Origin: Candidatus Leptofilum proximum
GTDB taxonomy: Bacteria > Chloroflexota > Anaerolineae > Promineifilales > Promineifilaceae
DNA length: 64,000 bases
NCBI GenBank assembly: GCA_016710325.1
Contig: JADJXK010000002.1
Coordinates: 3,038,001 to 3,102,000 of the forward strand
Direction of reading: 5' to 3'
Shown: positions 52,501 through 60,509 of the stretch, in pieces
How the letters are laid out: the number at the start of each line of letters is the position of its first letter
How positions within the stretch are numbered: position 1 is the first letter of the stretch
Position numbers and translations under genes: made by a program
The notes under the pieces: model-generated
Seen by the model: the letters and a program-made list of their open reading frames with translations, nothing else
What the model was told of the DNA's origin: nothing
The model's database searches: none

Positions 52501-54755
52501 TGGGATTGGTCGATACTCGTTCGGCGGTGCAGCTGCTGGCCCCCATTCTGCGCCCCACCCAATCCGTCTGGTTCCAGGCGATGATCAACCGCGCCGCCAT
52601 CTACATGCAGCTGGGCGATTTTGACGCCGCCCTGGTTGACTATGACCAGTTAACCACCTATGCCATCACCACGGAGCTGCTGGCCAGCCGCAATCTGGCC
52701 CGGCTGGGCGTCAGCACCCAGGCCGATGCCGAAGCGCCGGATTTCCAAACCATTTTAAAGGAGCAGGGGCAGCTCATCGCCAACCAGCCGAACAATGCCT
52801 ACTACTGGCTGTGGCGCGGTGTGACCTACCACATTTTGGGCGATGTGGCCGCCGCCGAAGCCAACTACCAGGCCGCACTGGAGATCAGCGGGGAGCGGGC
52901 GCTGGATACACAAAGCCAGGTGCAGGCGTGGACCGGCCTGGGCTGGCTGGCCTACGGGCAAAACCGGTATGAGGCGGCAGTGGAACGGTTTGAAACGGCC
53001 GTCTCCCTCAACGGCCGTTCCGATGAAGCCTACCTGGGGCTGGGCTTTAGCTACTACTCCCTGCGCGAGTACGACAAAGCGCTGGAAGCATGGCAGAAAA
53101 CGGCCGAACTGGTCCCCAACGAACCCACCATCTACGTCTCGCTGGGCACACTGCACTGGCGGCTGGGCATGCTGCAAGACGAGCAAGATGCCCTGGCCCA
53201 GGACCGCTGCGCCGATCCCAACCTCAGCGAGGCACAAAAGCTGGCCTCTGCCGCTGAGTTGAAGCTGGCGATTGAGAATTTCCAAAAGGCAATCGCTTTG
53301 CCGGGCCGCTCCCCCACCGACGTGGCCCAGACGTACCAATCGCTGGCGCGGGTGCAGTACCTGCTGCGCAGCTGCCCCGGCTATGACCTGGTGGAAGTGC
53401 TTAAAGGCACCATCAGCAGCTACACAGCGGCCATTGAGCTGGACCCGACCAACGCCAGCTACTGGCACGTGCGCGGGCGCACCGCGTACGGCATCTGGCT
53501 CAACCTGCCTGCGGGCACCGGCCCATCGGCCCGCGTCTGGCTGTTTGATGCCCTGAGCGATACCAATGCCGCCCTGGCGCTGAACCCCAACGATTTGGGC
53601 GATTACCAGCCCAACCGCTGGCGCGAACTTATCTATCCGCGGGCTACCGAGGGTTCGCTGGCGCAGGGGGACAACCGTTTTGCCAACGGCGAGTACGAGG
53701 TGGCTTTGGGCTACTACGAACTGGTCGCCACCCGTGCCCCTGAAGTGGTGCGTGCGCCGTTTAAGGCCGGGCTGGCCGCTGTAGCCCTGGGGGACCTGGC
53801 CCAGGCGGAGCAGTGGTATGCCGAAGGACTAAACCGCGCCAAAGCTGCCGATGACGGAACGGCCGTTTTGCTGGCCCAGGCGGATCTGATCCAGTTTGCC
53901 GACCGGGCCAACGTGGACGTCTCGCCTTTGCTTGAGCTGCTCAACAGCTCCGATTTAGAGGTGAACACAGCCGATATTACCGATGCCGCGACTGCGTTTG
54001 CTCTGGCCCAGGCAGCTTTACTGGATGGGCAGTGGCAGCGAGCAGCAGGATTGGGGAACCAGGGTCTGGTACTGGCTGTAGCGGCGCAAGACATTGTTGT
54101 GGTGCGTGAGGCAGGTGCTAACCTGGCGGCGTACCAGTTGAGCTACCCTGGCGTAACGCTGCAAAACATTTACTGGCCCTGGTTTGGCGGGCTTCAGGAG
54201 CCCATTTCTAACCTGGAGCGCCCCGATTTATACTGGCGTTATCGGGCCGAGTATGGTTTCCGCTTTGTGCAAAATATGTTCTCTGCCCAACCCGGTTGGG
54301 AAAACAGCGCTGCCCGTATCTACGACCAGGTCACTGCTGACATCGAGCGTGCCTACGAGCTAAATCCGGCCGAACACCAGAACTGGCGCGACTTTTTTGT
54401 GGACGCAAACCTGGGCTGGCACTATCTGCGGCGCGGTGATACGCGCGCCGCAGAGGAAAATTACCAGGAAGCGTTGGCCGACTATTTACAGGCCACCGAG
54501 CTCATCCAACCCACCAGCGAAAACGCGCTGAACGATCTCACCGAAGCGGTTTTTAAGGTGGGGTTGACAGCCCTACGGCTGGAGGATTTTCGCCTGGCCG
54601 AAGAAGCGTACGAGGCTGGCCTCATCCTGCTAATCCGCTACGACGGCAACGACGCCCAGCTCGGCCGGGCCCGCACCGACCTAGAAGCCCTGCTGGCCGC
54701 AGAGCCAGACCTGGCCCCCATCGGCGGGGCGATTTTGGAAGACCTGGATGAGTAA
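49521..54755 (+). CDS. Giant membrane protein with winged-helix-like start and TPR sensor region
   Basis: 1744 residues. Residues 1-150 read as a winged-helix/ARC2-like segment (ERILDEVHPMMAEALYLAAV, ERLLRYSFVRTLS, TYAIRPDERVFLQRRWI) as found right after the NTPase of STAND proteins. TPR-like helices follow (to about 520). Eight or so membrane segments lie near 320-345, 560-585, 660-690, 785-805, 828-850, 860-885, 888-905 and 915-945. The C-terminal 750 residues are a long TPR array (e.g. AVERFETAVSLNGRSDEAYL). Same reading frame as the STAND gene, 84 bases away. The pair looks like one STAND protein split in two, with its sensor embedded in the membrane. No homologue with known function recognised. 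Confidence 0.7.
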   Translation: MSSDVTATTATYLERILDEVHPMMAEALYLAAVPVWFNADLFAAMRQVDDGRNEGLIERLLRYSFVRTLSTGEDEPATYAIRPDERVFLQRRWIARDRPAYLTTHQRALAYWQSHPDPNPQRQRRLILYHLLFVDQTAGINFLIDSFRLYHKERQITEIERLLDTVTDARFYLVVLKQDLTLLDDLLRHMWARVNQLRGLWPSSLQTLAELRARPTLSPLLRPYVIRAHGESLAQMGQFVEAIAAYKQTLSLFDAEEQRLRQPETAPTAQPEAFTSVTDLTRIQIERAYTRLALGDAYVGLAETTREHNPLVLPEPSSRLHQLRDFAVFLLSLPLLLYISVYLGRRVWHPRFWPILLNLDWIVTRLFVSGANQYRLADRLLEQHGEPAEGVAADEKLAYLYLSLDDNQQAEALFRRLLAEEDAPLGSYRRLSVNLGLAEALLGQRQPEAARHYAEEALPEIDQYEDAALEARTRVLLAEAHLGLAATDGREVQSAILQFERALGIYQQQNDDIWATEIADRLYAITHDERFDENQQEAARRVATAVSEFTYPIRYRHPATVIFRHAVFILLSIVIFLLPLYTIRLDTGSLVSPAITFKGREFVLWPALIVEELDATQSNPDAEIESDAPAVGNTAAPLQFRPAIADAGLTVNAVPSTDTDVALQLGVILLLGYVLLSTAVGIAALVFTPLTTLQQAGRGRVRLNSSRLAVGDDQIAWHDVTQAVTADLMLVREPLPDDANFALNSQQTQVIVPGNTARYETVRQRAAGYLPTTLPRQDWSYRLVYSKMGAWYIGTAALLTVLALLGSRFPTLLNFDFPGTPYSLADLYPYLYLGLFVPPLWAFVLRPLQIRHHLFRRSRLALWLGLVGLLLLVLRLGSLFFPWFTMPDIYPSLGILLVIGGVTRALWQTRVPASQPPTYPLWLRLGGLLLAIFTLFVMGGHLLREVSSYHFLIVGNNRRDRSLAQTEEAAAVALANEALITYNRAVEIAQRKVLGLVDTRSAVQLLAPILRPTQSVWFQAMINRAAIYMQLGDFDAALVDYDQLTTYAITTELLASRNLARLGVSTQADAEAPDFQTILKEQGQLIANQPNNAYYWLWRGVTYHILGDVAAAEANYQAALEISGERALDTQSQVQAWTGLGWLAYGQNRYEAAVERFETAVSLNGRSDEAYLGLGFSYYSLREYDKALEAWQKTAELVPNEPTIYVSLGTLHWRLGMLQDEQDALAQDRCADPNLSEAQKLASAAELKLAIENFQKAIALPGRSPTDVAQTYQSLARVQYLLRSCPGYDLVEVLKGTISSYTAAIELDPTNASYWHVRGRTAYGIWLNLPAGTGPSARVWLFDALSDTNAALALNPNDLGDYQPNRWRELIYPRATEGSLAQGDNRFANGEYEVALGYYELVATRAPEVVRAPFKAGLAAVALGDLAQAEQWYAEGLNRAKAADDGTAVLLAQADLIQFADRANVDVSPLLELLNSSDLEVNTADITDAATAFALAQAALLDGQWQRAAGLGNQGLVLAVAAQDIVVVREAGANLAAYQLSYPGVTLQNIYWPWFGGLQEPISNLERPDLYWRYRAEYGFRFVQNMFSAQPGWENSAARIYDQVTADIERAYELNPAEHQNWRDFFVDANLGWHYLRRGDTRAAEENYQEALADYLQATELIQPTSENALNDLTEAVFKVGLTALRLEDFRLAEEAYEAGLILLIRYDGNDAQLGRARTDLEALLAAEPDLAPIGGAILEDLDE

Positions 54756-54986
54756 TGGCCAATAGTTAATGGGCAATGGTTAATGGTTAATGGAGCAGGG
54801 AGCCTTTGGTGGCAGTTGTCATGCCCGTGCAGGCGGGCATCCATAAGTTTGACGAGGGAGTGGATTCCCGCCTTCGCGGGAAAGACAGTGGTGAGATTCG
54901 CGGTAAAGACCGTTTCTGACACGCGGGCGATCACCCCTTCACCCCCTCACCCCTTCACCCGGTCACCTTGTCACCTTGTCACCCTG
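54756..54986. repeat. Three adjacent repeat elements between convergent genes
   Basis: A TTAATGG tandem run (about 54764-54793); a GCCCGTGCAGGCGGGCAT hairpin with the inverted partner CCCGCCTTCGCGGG (54818-54885); and a CACCCCTTCACC/GTCACCTTGTCACC tandem run (54933-54986) running into the kinase stop. No gene. Confidence 0.75.
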
Positions 54987-56615
54987 TCACGACAAATGCC
55001 CGTTAGCCACCGGAATGATGAAGTGAAAAGTCGTCCCTTCGCGGTATTTACTTTCGAACCAGATACGGCCGTCATGCAGCTCCACCAGATTTTTGGTGAT
55101 GTTCAACCCTAGTCCCGTGCCTGGCGAACGGAGCGCCTCGTCGTCGCTGCCCCGGAAGAACTTGTTGAAAATCGCCTTCTGCTCCTCGTCCTTGATGCCC
55201 AGGCCGGTGTCGGCCACGGAAACGTGAATCATGGGCTGGACTTCGGCATCTTCGTTGACGCTGTTCATCTCTTCGGCGCAGATGGTGATACGGCCGTGTT
55301 CCGGTGTGTATTTGTAGGCGTTGCTCACCAGGTTGGTCAGAATTTGCGCCAGGCGGGTGCGGTCGGCCCAGACGTCGGGTAGATTGTCCGGCACGATGAG
55401 CACCAGGGTTTGCTGCTTCTCCTCAATCTGCGCCCGGGTGGATGAAGCCACTTCATCCACCACTTCCGCCAGCTGAATCGGCCGTGTTTCCAGGTGCAGC
55501 TGGCCCGATTCCAGCCGGGAGACATCGGTGAGGTCACTCACCAGTCGGCTCATGCGGTTGACGTTGTTGCGAATCGTTTCCAGGAAGGTGGTTTGCGCCT
55601 CGTTTATCGGGCCAAAGTTGCCAGAGAGCAGCAAATCGGCATAACCTTTGATGCTCGTCATAGGAATCTTCAGCTCGTGTGAGACGAAGGAGACAAACTC
55701 ACTCTTGGCCTGGTTGGCCACCTTCATGGCATCCACCAGCTGAGCATTGGCCAGGGCGATGGCCGCGTGGTTACCCAGTCGCTTGAGGAAGGCGAGGTCA
55801 TCCGGCTGCCACTGGTTGGGTTGGGTACTTTCCAGCACGAGCAGGGCGATGACGGCCGTTTCCCGGTACAGCGGCAGCACAACCTGGCTTTGCGTGCGCG
55901 CCAGCAGCCCGGCGCGCTCCGTTTGCGGCTCGTAGGCCAGCTCACCCAGGTGCAGCGCCTGCTGCGCCGCGGGCAGCTGGTCCAGCAGCACAAAGGGGGA
56001 ATCCTCGTAGATTTCGTAAGTATACCCCTGAGACGCCAGCACGTGCAGGCGATCCTCGGCCAGCGTGCCCATGACACCCGCTTCGCCGCCCACCTGTCGC
56101 AGTGCCCAGTTGAGCGAAATTTCCATCACGCGCCGCATGTCCAGCGTAGCGTTTAATTCGGCGTCGATGGCTTGCAGCGTGGCGATCTCTTGCAGGCGCG
56201 CCTGCTCCTGGTCGTAGAGCCGCTTGCGCGCCAAACTGGCTTTGATACGGGCGCTGAGCAGCGCCATGTTAAAGGGCTTGGGCAGATAATCTTCCGCCCC
56301 CAGCTCAATGCCTTTAACAATATTTGGCACCTCATCGGCGGCCGAAATGATGATGACGGGGATGTATTGTAATTTGGGGTCGGCTTTGAGAATGGCCAGC
56401 AGTTCAAAGCCGGTTAGCTCGGGCATCATAATGTCCAGCAAGATGATGTCGATGGGGTGTTCGGCGAGCATGTCGAGGGCGATACGGCCGTTTTGCGCCA
56501 CCATCACCCCATGCCCACGGTCCAGCAAACGATGCGCCAACAGATCGGCATTTAGATCGTTGTCGTCAACTACCAGCACCAGGGCGCGCTCTTCTTCTTT
56601 CAGCTTTTTGTTCAT
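54987..56615 (-). CDS. REC-GAF-histidine kinase
   Basis: 542 residues from MNKKLKEEE. N-terminal receiver domain (residues about 10-125, phospho-Asp in ILLDIMMPELTG, Lys in YLPKPFN), a GAF sensor domain (about 145-295), HisKA with FVSHELKIPMTSIKGY (phospho-His near 312) and HATPase_c with NAYKYTP, DTGLGI and GTGLGLNI. No membrane segments, so a soluble kinase sensing an intracellular or relayed signal. It lies convergent to the giant TPR gene and 50 bases downstream of the response regulator, probably one two-component operon. Confidence 0.93.
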   Translation of the reverse strand: MNKKLKEEERALVLVVDDNDLNADLLAHRLLDRGHGVMVAQNGRIALDMLAEHPIDIILLDIMMPELTGFELLAILKADPKLQYIPVIIISAADEVPNIVKGIELGAEDYLPKPFNMALLSARIKASLARKRLYDQEQARLQEIATLQAIDAELNATLDMRRVMEISLNWALRQVGGEAGVMGTLAEDRLHVLASQGYTYEIYEDSPFVLLDQLPAAQQALHLGELAYEPQTERAGLLARTQSQVVLPLYRETAVIALLVLESTQPNQWQPDDLAFLKRLGNHAAIALANAQLVDAMKVANQAKSEFVSFVSHELKIPMTSIKGYADLLLSGNFGPINEAQTTFLETIRNNVNRMSRLVSDLTDVSRLESGQLHLETRPIQLAEVVDEVASSTRAQIEEKQQTLVLIVPDNLPDVWADRTRLAQILTNLVSNAYKYTPEHGRITICAEEMNSVNEDAEVQPMIHVSVADTGLGIKDEEQKAIFNKFFRGSDDEALRSPGTGLGLNITKNLVELHDGRIWFESKYREGTTFHFIIPVANGHLS

Positions 56616-56667
56616 AGCTACTCGGACCATTGGGCTGGTCAGTGCCTGCCAAATCGGGCGCGCTGCG

Positions 56668-57066
56668 TCACTCCAGGGCGTTCACCGAGCGGTTCAACAG
56701 CATCTCGATCTTGGTGAACAGCTGGGAAAACTGAATCGGTTTGGTCATAAAGGCGTCGCAGCCCGCATCAAAACAGCGGCGCAAATCTTCGGAAGTTGAT
56801 TGGGCGGTCAGGGCAATGATGGGAATGTCGCGGGTTTCGGGCTGGGCCTTAAGGCGGCGCGTGGCTTCCCAACCGGTGATGTCCGGCAGGCGCATGTCCA
56901 TCAAAATAACGCCGGGCTGCGCTTCGGTGGCCAGGCGAACCCCCACCAGGCCTTCCCCGGCCGTGAGGACCTTATACCCTTCATCGGCCAGGTTCATCGC
57001 CAAAATTCCTTGAATCACGGGATCATCTTCGATGATTAAGATTTCCTGCTGTGTTGCTGCTGCCAT
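56668..57066 (-). CDS. Single-domain response regulator
   Basis: 132 residues from MAAATQQEILIIEDD (preceded by AGAGGGTAACA). Receiver only: IIEDDPVIQG (acidic pocket), GVILMDMRLPDITGWEA (phospho-Asp near 56), IIALTAQST (Thr/Ser switch) and FMTKPIQFSQLF (Lys). No output domain, so it acts by protein contact or as a phosphate sink, CheY/DivK style. Encoded upstream of the REC-GAF-kinase. Confidence 0.93.
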   Translation of the reverse strand: MAAATQQEILIIEDDPVIQGILAMNLADEGYKVLTAGEGLVGVRLATEAQPGVILMDMRLPDITGWEATRRLKAQPETRDIPIIALTAQSTSEDLRRCFDAGCDAFMTKPIQFSQLFTKIEMLLNRSVNALE

Positions 57067-57379
57067 TGTTACCCTCTGCCGCAGTGCGGTGCACTGCCGG
57101 TACCTTTTGGGGGACCACCGTTGGGAGGTGGTTGTAGGTTTCCGCTGCCTGTTTTTTAGTGTAAAGATTAAAGTTTCAATTTGCCTTATGGTGGCTCCAT
57201 ACAGTCGCCTTACTGTGCAAATGGCAAGGCGCTCCCTTTGCTGCGGGCAGTATAACACAGGGGAGAACGGCCGTTTTGCCCCCAGGGCACTTTTTACTGT
57301 CCGTTCACAGGGAAATTAGTCAGGGAGTGAAACGTGATGCGTGAAACGTAACCAGAGACAAATCACGGTTCACTAAAAT
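57067..57379. other. Region between helicase stop and response-regulator start
   Basis: No gene seen. It holds a GCAGTGC-GGT-GCACTGC stem (57081-57097) just before the response-regulator ribosome-binding site, a CCACC...GGTGG stem near 57116, an ACGGCCGT site and the quasi-palindrome at 57329-57374. Confidence 0.6.
57329..57374. repeat. Quasi-palindrome of CGTGAAA/TTTCACG units, short form
   Basis: GTGAAACGTGATGCGTGAAA and ATCACGGTTCACT with ACCAGAGACA spacer. Between the helicase stop and the response regulator. Confidence 0.75.
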
Positions 57380-59446
57380 TCAGCGCACGGCTTGCAGGGC
57401 ACGCCACAGCGGCCCGTCCTGGCGTACACCGCGGCGGTCCAGGTCGCTGCTGGCCAGGAGGATGCCCTGGCTGCAGCGCGCCGTCAGACCGCGCACGATG
57501 CGGCTGAGCAGCTGGTTGCGGATGAGGAAGTCGTTGTCCATCGTCCACGGCTGGGCGGGATCATAGCTTTGCGCCAGAACGAAGGCGTTGCTGAGCGGTT
57601 GGTTGGGGATGTCCCACCAGCCGGTGGCGGCCGTTTCCAGCCACACCTGCACCCGCACCGGCGAACCGGCCAGCAGGTAGCCGTAAATGGTGGAAATCAT
57701 GATGCCGTTGAGGTCAGGCGGATCGCCCAGCTCCGGTGGATTGGCCGTCACCAGCCCCTGGTTGATGCCGTCGATGAAGGCGTTGCCCACGGCGGCGGGC
57801 GAATACAGCCCAATCGCTTCCGCCGACTGGCGCAGGCGGGTGGCGGCCTGGACCAGCCAGTCGCACACGGCCGCACCGGCCACGTCCGGCTCCGGCTGGA
57901 AGCGGCGTTCGGAGAGCAAGGTGAAGAGGCTGTGCAGGAACACATCGATGGCGGCACGGCCGTCTTGCCCGGCCAGCCACAGGCGAATCTCCTCGTACAG
58001 CCCAACAAAGTCCATGCCCACGCGGCTCTGAATGCGATCTGGCAGTTCGGAAATGGGCAGCAGTTCGGCCGTTTCGGCGCGGTAGAGCGACTCGGTGAGC
58101 AGCTCGGCGCGGGCGGCGTCCAAGCCATGAATGCTGAGCGTCAGCGCTTCGGCCACGTCAAAGGGGCTTGGCGACAGGTTCCACTCGGGGTGGGCCAGGG
58201 CCAGCCAGGTAAGCCAGGCACGCACGCGTGGTTCGTCACGCGGGCTGGAGCGGCGGCGCAGCAGGTAGTAAGGCAGCCCGGCGCTGCGGAAGGCATTTTC
58301 CAGCATGTAGCGCAGCGCGCCGTCCAGGTACGGGGCAATGATGGCAATTTCGGACGGGTGCAGCTGTTGTGCGGCCATCAGATCCACCAGGGCTTCGGCC
58401 AACTGAATGACCATTTCGCGCCGGTAGCGGCCGCCAACGGTGCCCAGGATTGCCTGCTGGGCTTCGGCAAACGGCTTGCGGGTGCTCATCAGCTGGTTTT
58501 CCACCAGGTTGGCCAGGTGGCTCAGCGGCGTGTTGGTGATGAACGATTCGGTGAAGTCGAAGGCGTAGGCGCTGAGGCTGCGAAATTTGTTGGCCCCCAG
58601 CGGATCGGCAGCGAGGAAACGTTTGTAACCACCAGCGGCGTCGTAGGCAACGGCCGTTGTCACCGTTTCGTTCATCAGTTCGGCCACAAAATTTTGCCCG
58701 GCGGGGGTTTGCTCCTCGATGTTATCGACGATGAGGTGGCGGTAGCGCTCGCTGAAATATTTGTGGAATTCGGGATGCTGCACCAGCTGCGTGTCGAACA
58801 CTTCGACAGCCAGTGAGAGATCGAGCAGGCTGTCATGCAGGCAGGTGGCGCGGAAGTTACGAGCGGCGGTAGCCGCTTCGTTCAGGTGGCGGATGCGCTC
58901 TGGTTCGCCCGCCCAGGTGCGAATTTGCCGCTCGATCGCTTCGTCCAGGCTGAGGCTGTTGAGGGCGGCCCGGTTGAGCGTGTCCAGCAGCTGGCTGACA
59001 ATTTGCTGGGGGCGCAGGCGCAGGTCGGCAAACGCACCTTCGTTGAGCATGGGGGTGATGATGTGCCACATGAGCAGCTGGGCCAGATCGTAGCTGAGGA
59101 AGGTGGGGGGGTGATACGGCCGTTCAAACCCCGCCGACCGCGCCACCAGCGGCCAGAACAGCTTCACCATTTCCATAGCCATCTGGTTGTAGGTGGTGAT
59201 CTTCAGGTCGGCATACGGCCCCAGGCCAGACCGGTGCACCGCGTCCAGGAAATCCGGCGCCTGGTCCGGCTCGGCGACGATGACCAGGAGAGTGTAGGCG
59301 GGTTCACCGTCTTGCAGCAGGCGGAGGAGGCGGTTTTGCAGAGCAAAACTTTTGCCCGTCCCGGCCGGGCCTAGCAAAAAGCTGGTCTGTTCGGCCGTAA
59401 TGGCGGCCTGTTGGGTGGGGGTCAATTCAGCGAGCACGTCTGTCAT
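57380..59446 (-). CDS. UvrD/AddA-like SF1 helicase or nuclease-type ATPase with divergent motif II
   Basis: 688 residues. LTPTQQAAI (Q motif) and GPAGTGKS Walker A at residues 26-33 are clear; motif II reads VDNIEEQTPAGQ near residue 238 where UvrD-type helicases have DE[FY]QDT, so the second acidic residue is Asn. Later segments (IIAPYLDGALRYMLENAFRSAGLPYYLL; ISTIYGYLLAGSPVRVQVWL) match the C-terminal helicase half of the UvrD/RecB group, but the canonical QxxR and VxLxTxHxxKGLEW motifs were not found intact. It may bind but not efficiently translocate DNA. Its start codon lies inside an exact 23-bp repeat that also contains a TATACT box 6 bases upstream. Confidence 0.75.
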   Translation of the reverse strand: MTDVLAELTPTQQAAITAEQTSFLLGPAGTGKSFALQNRLLRLLQDGEPAYTLLVIVAEPDQAPDFLDAVHRSGLGPYADLKITTYNQMAMEMVKLFWPLVARSAGFERPYHPPTFLSYDLAQLLMWHIITPMLNEGAFADLRLRPQQIVSQLLDTLNRAALNSLSLDEAIERQIRTWAGEPERIRHLNEAATAARNFRATCLHDSLLDLSLAVEVFDTQLVQHPEFHKYFSERYRHLIVDNIEEQTPAGQNFVAELMNETVTTAVAYDAAGGYKRFLAADPLGANKFRSLSAYAFDFTESFITNTPLSHLANLVENQLMSTRKPFAEAQQAILGTVGGRYRREMVIQLAEALVDLMAAQQLHPSEIAIIAPYLDGALRYMLENAFRSAGLPYYLLRRRSSPRDEPRVRAWLTWLALAHPEWNLSPSPFDVAEALTLSIHGLDAARAELLTESLYRAETAELLPISELPDRIQSRVGMDFVGLYEEIRLWLAGQDGRAAIDVFLHSLFTLLSERRFQPEPDVAGAAVCDWLVQAATRLRQSAEAIGLYSPAAVGNAFIDGINQGLVTANPPELGDPPDLNGIMISTIYGYLLAGSPVRVQVWLETAATGWWDIPNQPLSNAFVLAQSYDPAQPWTMDNDFLIRNQLLSRIVRGLTARCSQGILLASSDLDRRGVRQDGPLWRALQAVR

Positions 59447-59458
59447 GGGGGAAGTATA
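59436..59458. repeat. 23-bp direct repeat, left copy
   Basis: The copy beginning ACGTCTGTCATGGGGG is identical to 60487-60509. It holds, on the minus strand, a TATACT box, six bases, then the ATG of the helicase gene. The bases on both outer sides differ between copies, so the identity ends sharply. Confidence 0.9.
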
Positions 59459-59463
59459 ACAAC

Positions 59464-59985
59464 TTATATGGATTCGCGGACAATTTGCAGGCGTTGACGC
59501 ATGGCTGCGGGGTCTAAATCGAATTGTTTAGCTTGGGTAACGGCCGTTTCCACAAAATCTGCTAACGTTTCTACCGTAATTAGCTGACACTGCACCAGGA
59601 AAAGAATATCTTCGATATCTGTATCAAAACCGCGATCCAGTTTACTCAAGGCAATGGTGTAGGGATCAAACACGTACACCGTTAAATTGCCAAACACGCC
59701 GACGAAGACAGCCCGATCATCAGCATCTTGGGGAAGGGGCACAAACTCGGCAATGGGCACTGCTTCCAGTTCAATTTGCATCTCATCGGCCGTTTGGCTT
59801 AGCAACTGTTGCAAGATGTCAGGTTGCAAATCATCACTTACGTAGTCGAGATCAATCGTAGGTCGTGCCCCACCTAACAGTTCCAAAGCGCCACCGCCCA
59901 GCAAGTACAAAGTTGTATCAGGCTCACAGCGTTGGCCAACGGCCGTTAAAAACCGGTCAATTTGTGAGCGATTTAGGGACTCCAC
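59464..59985 (-). CDS. Nucleotidyltransferase-fold protein (DUF6036/AbiEii-like)
   Basis: 173 residues. LLGGGALELLGG near 28-39 then TIDLDYVS at 43-50 give the GG...DxD nucleotidyltransferase signature; a conserved downstream region follows, VYVFDPYTIALSKLDRGFDTDIEDI. It is in the class used by AbiEii-type toxins and DUF6036 proteins. It overlaps the preceding gene by 13 bases, the arrangement of an antitoxin-toxin pair. No known-type AbiEi antitoxin is recognised in the partner. Confidence 0.75.
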   Translation of the reverse strand: MESLNRSQIDRFLTAVGQRCEPDTTLYLLGGGALELLGGARPTIDLDYVSDDLQPDILQQLLSQTADEMQIELEAVPIAEFVPLPQDADDRAVFVGVFGNLTVYVFDPYTIALSKLDRGFDTDIEDILFLVQCQLITVETLADFVETAVTQAKQFDLDPAAMRQRLQIVRESI

Positions 59986-60497
59986 TGCATTCTCCTGCGG
60001 CTATGCTGTACCAGGCGCGTGTAGGCATGTTCATAGGTACCATACCAGTTTAGCGGCTTGCCAATTAACCTGGCTTGTTCTTTGGCAAGCTGCTGCAAAC
60101 GCATGCCCGGCGATTCAGTTGAATCTAGATTTAAGGTCTCTTCAAATAAGGAAGGCAGGATTGCTAAATTGCCAAATAACTCAGTTAGTGTTTGATAATG
60201 TTTTTGTTGGAGCAGTTGAGCAGCGGTGTAGTAACAGCGCAAAAAATGCTGCGCCGTGGGCGACAAGCCGGTCAGTGCATTTTCGACATGTGCAGCATAT
60301 TCGGGGCGCTTAAGAAACAGCGGGATTAACGCCAGCCGCAGCCGGGCCTCGTCGCTGCTGGCCAGTCCACGCAGCAAGGCAACAGGCGATTCGGCAGTTT
60401 CAGGGTGAGTATCCGGCTTTCCCGCAATAAAATGAACACCCAGTTGATCCAGTGTTTTAGTCAGAATGATGTTTGTGGGAACGGGTACGTCTGTCAT
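59973..60497 (-). CDS. Unrecognised protein, partner of the nucleotidyltransferase
   Basis: 174 residues starting MTDVPVPTN. Mostly helical: LRGLASSDEARLRLALIPLFL, NALTGLSPTAQHFLRCYYTAAQLLQ and a basic C-terminus with HSRRRMQWSP. No motif identified. It overlaps the nucleotidyltransferase start by 13 bases and precedes it, as an antitoxin or adaptor would. Its first four codons are inside the right copy of the 23-bp repeat, identical to those of the helicase gene. Confidence 0.55.
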   Translation of the reverse strand: MTDVPVPTNIILTKTLDQLGVHFIAGKPDTHPETAESPVALLRGLASSDEARLRLALIPLFLKRPEYAAHVENALTGLSPTAQHFLRCYYTAAQLLQQKHYQTLTELFGNLAILPSLFEETLNLDSTESPGMRLQQLAKEQARLIGKPLNWYGTYEHAYTRLVQHSRRRMQWSP

Positions 60498-60509
60498 GGG
60501 GGAAGTATA
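60487..60509. repeat. 23-bp direct repeat, right copy
   Basis: Identical to 59436-59458; the two copies are 1051 bases apart and bracket the nucleotidyltransferase pair. It contains the start codon and -10 box of the 174-residue gene. Confidence 0.9.
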
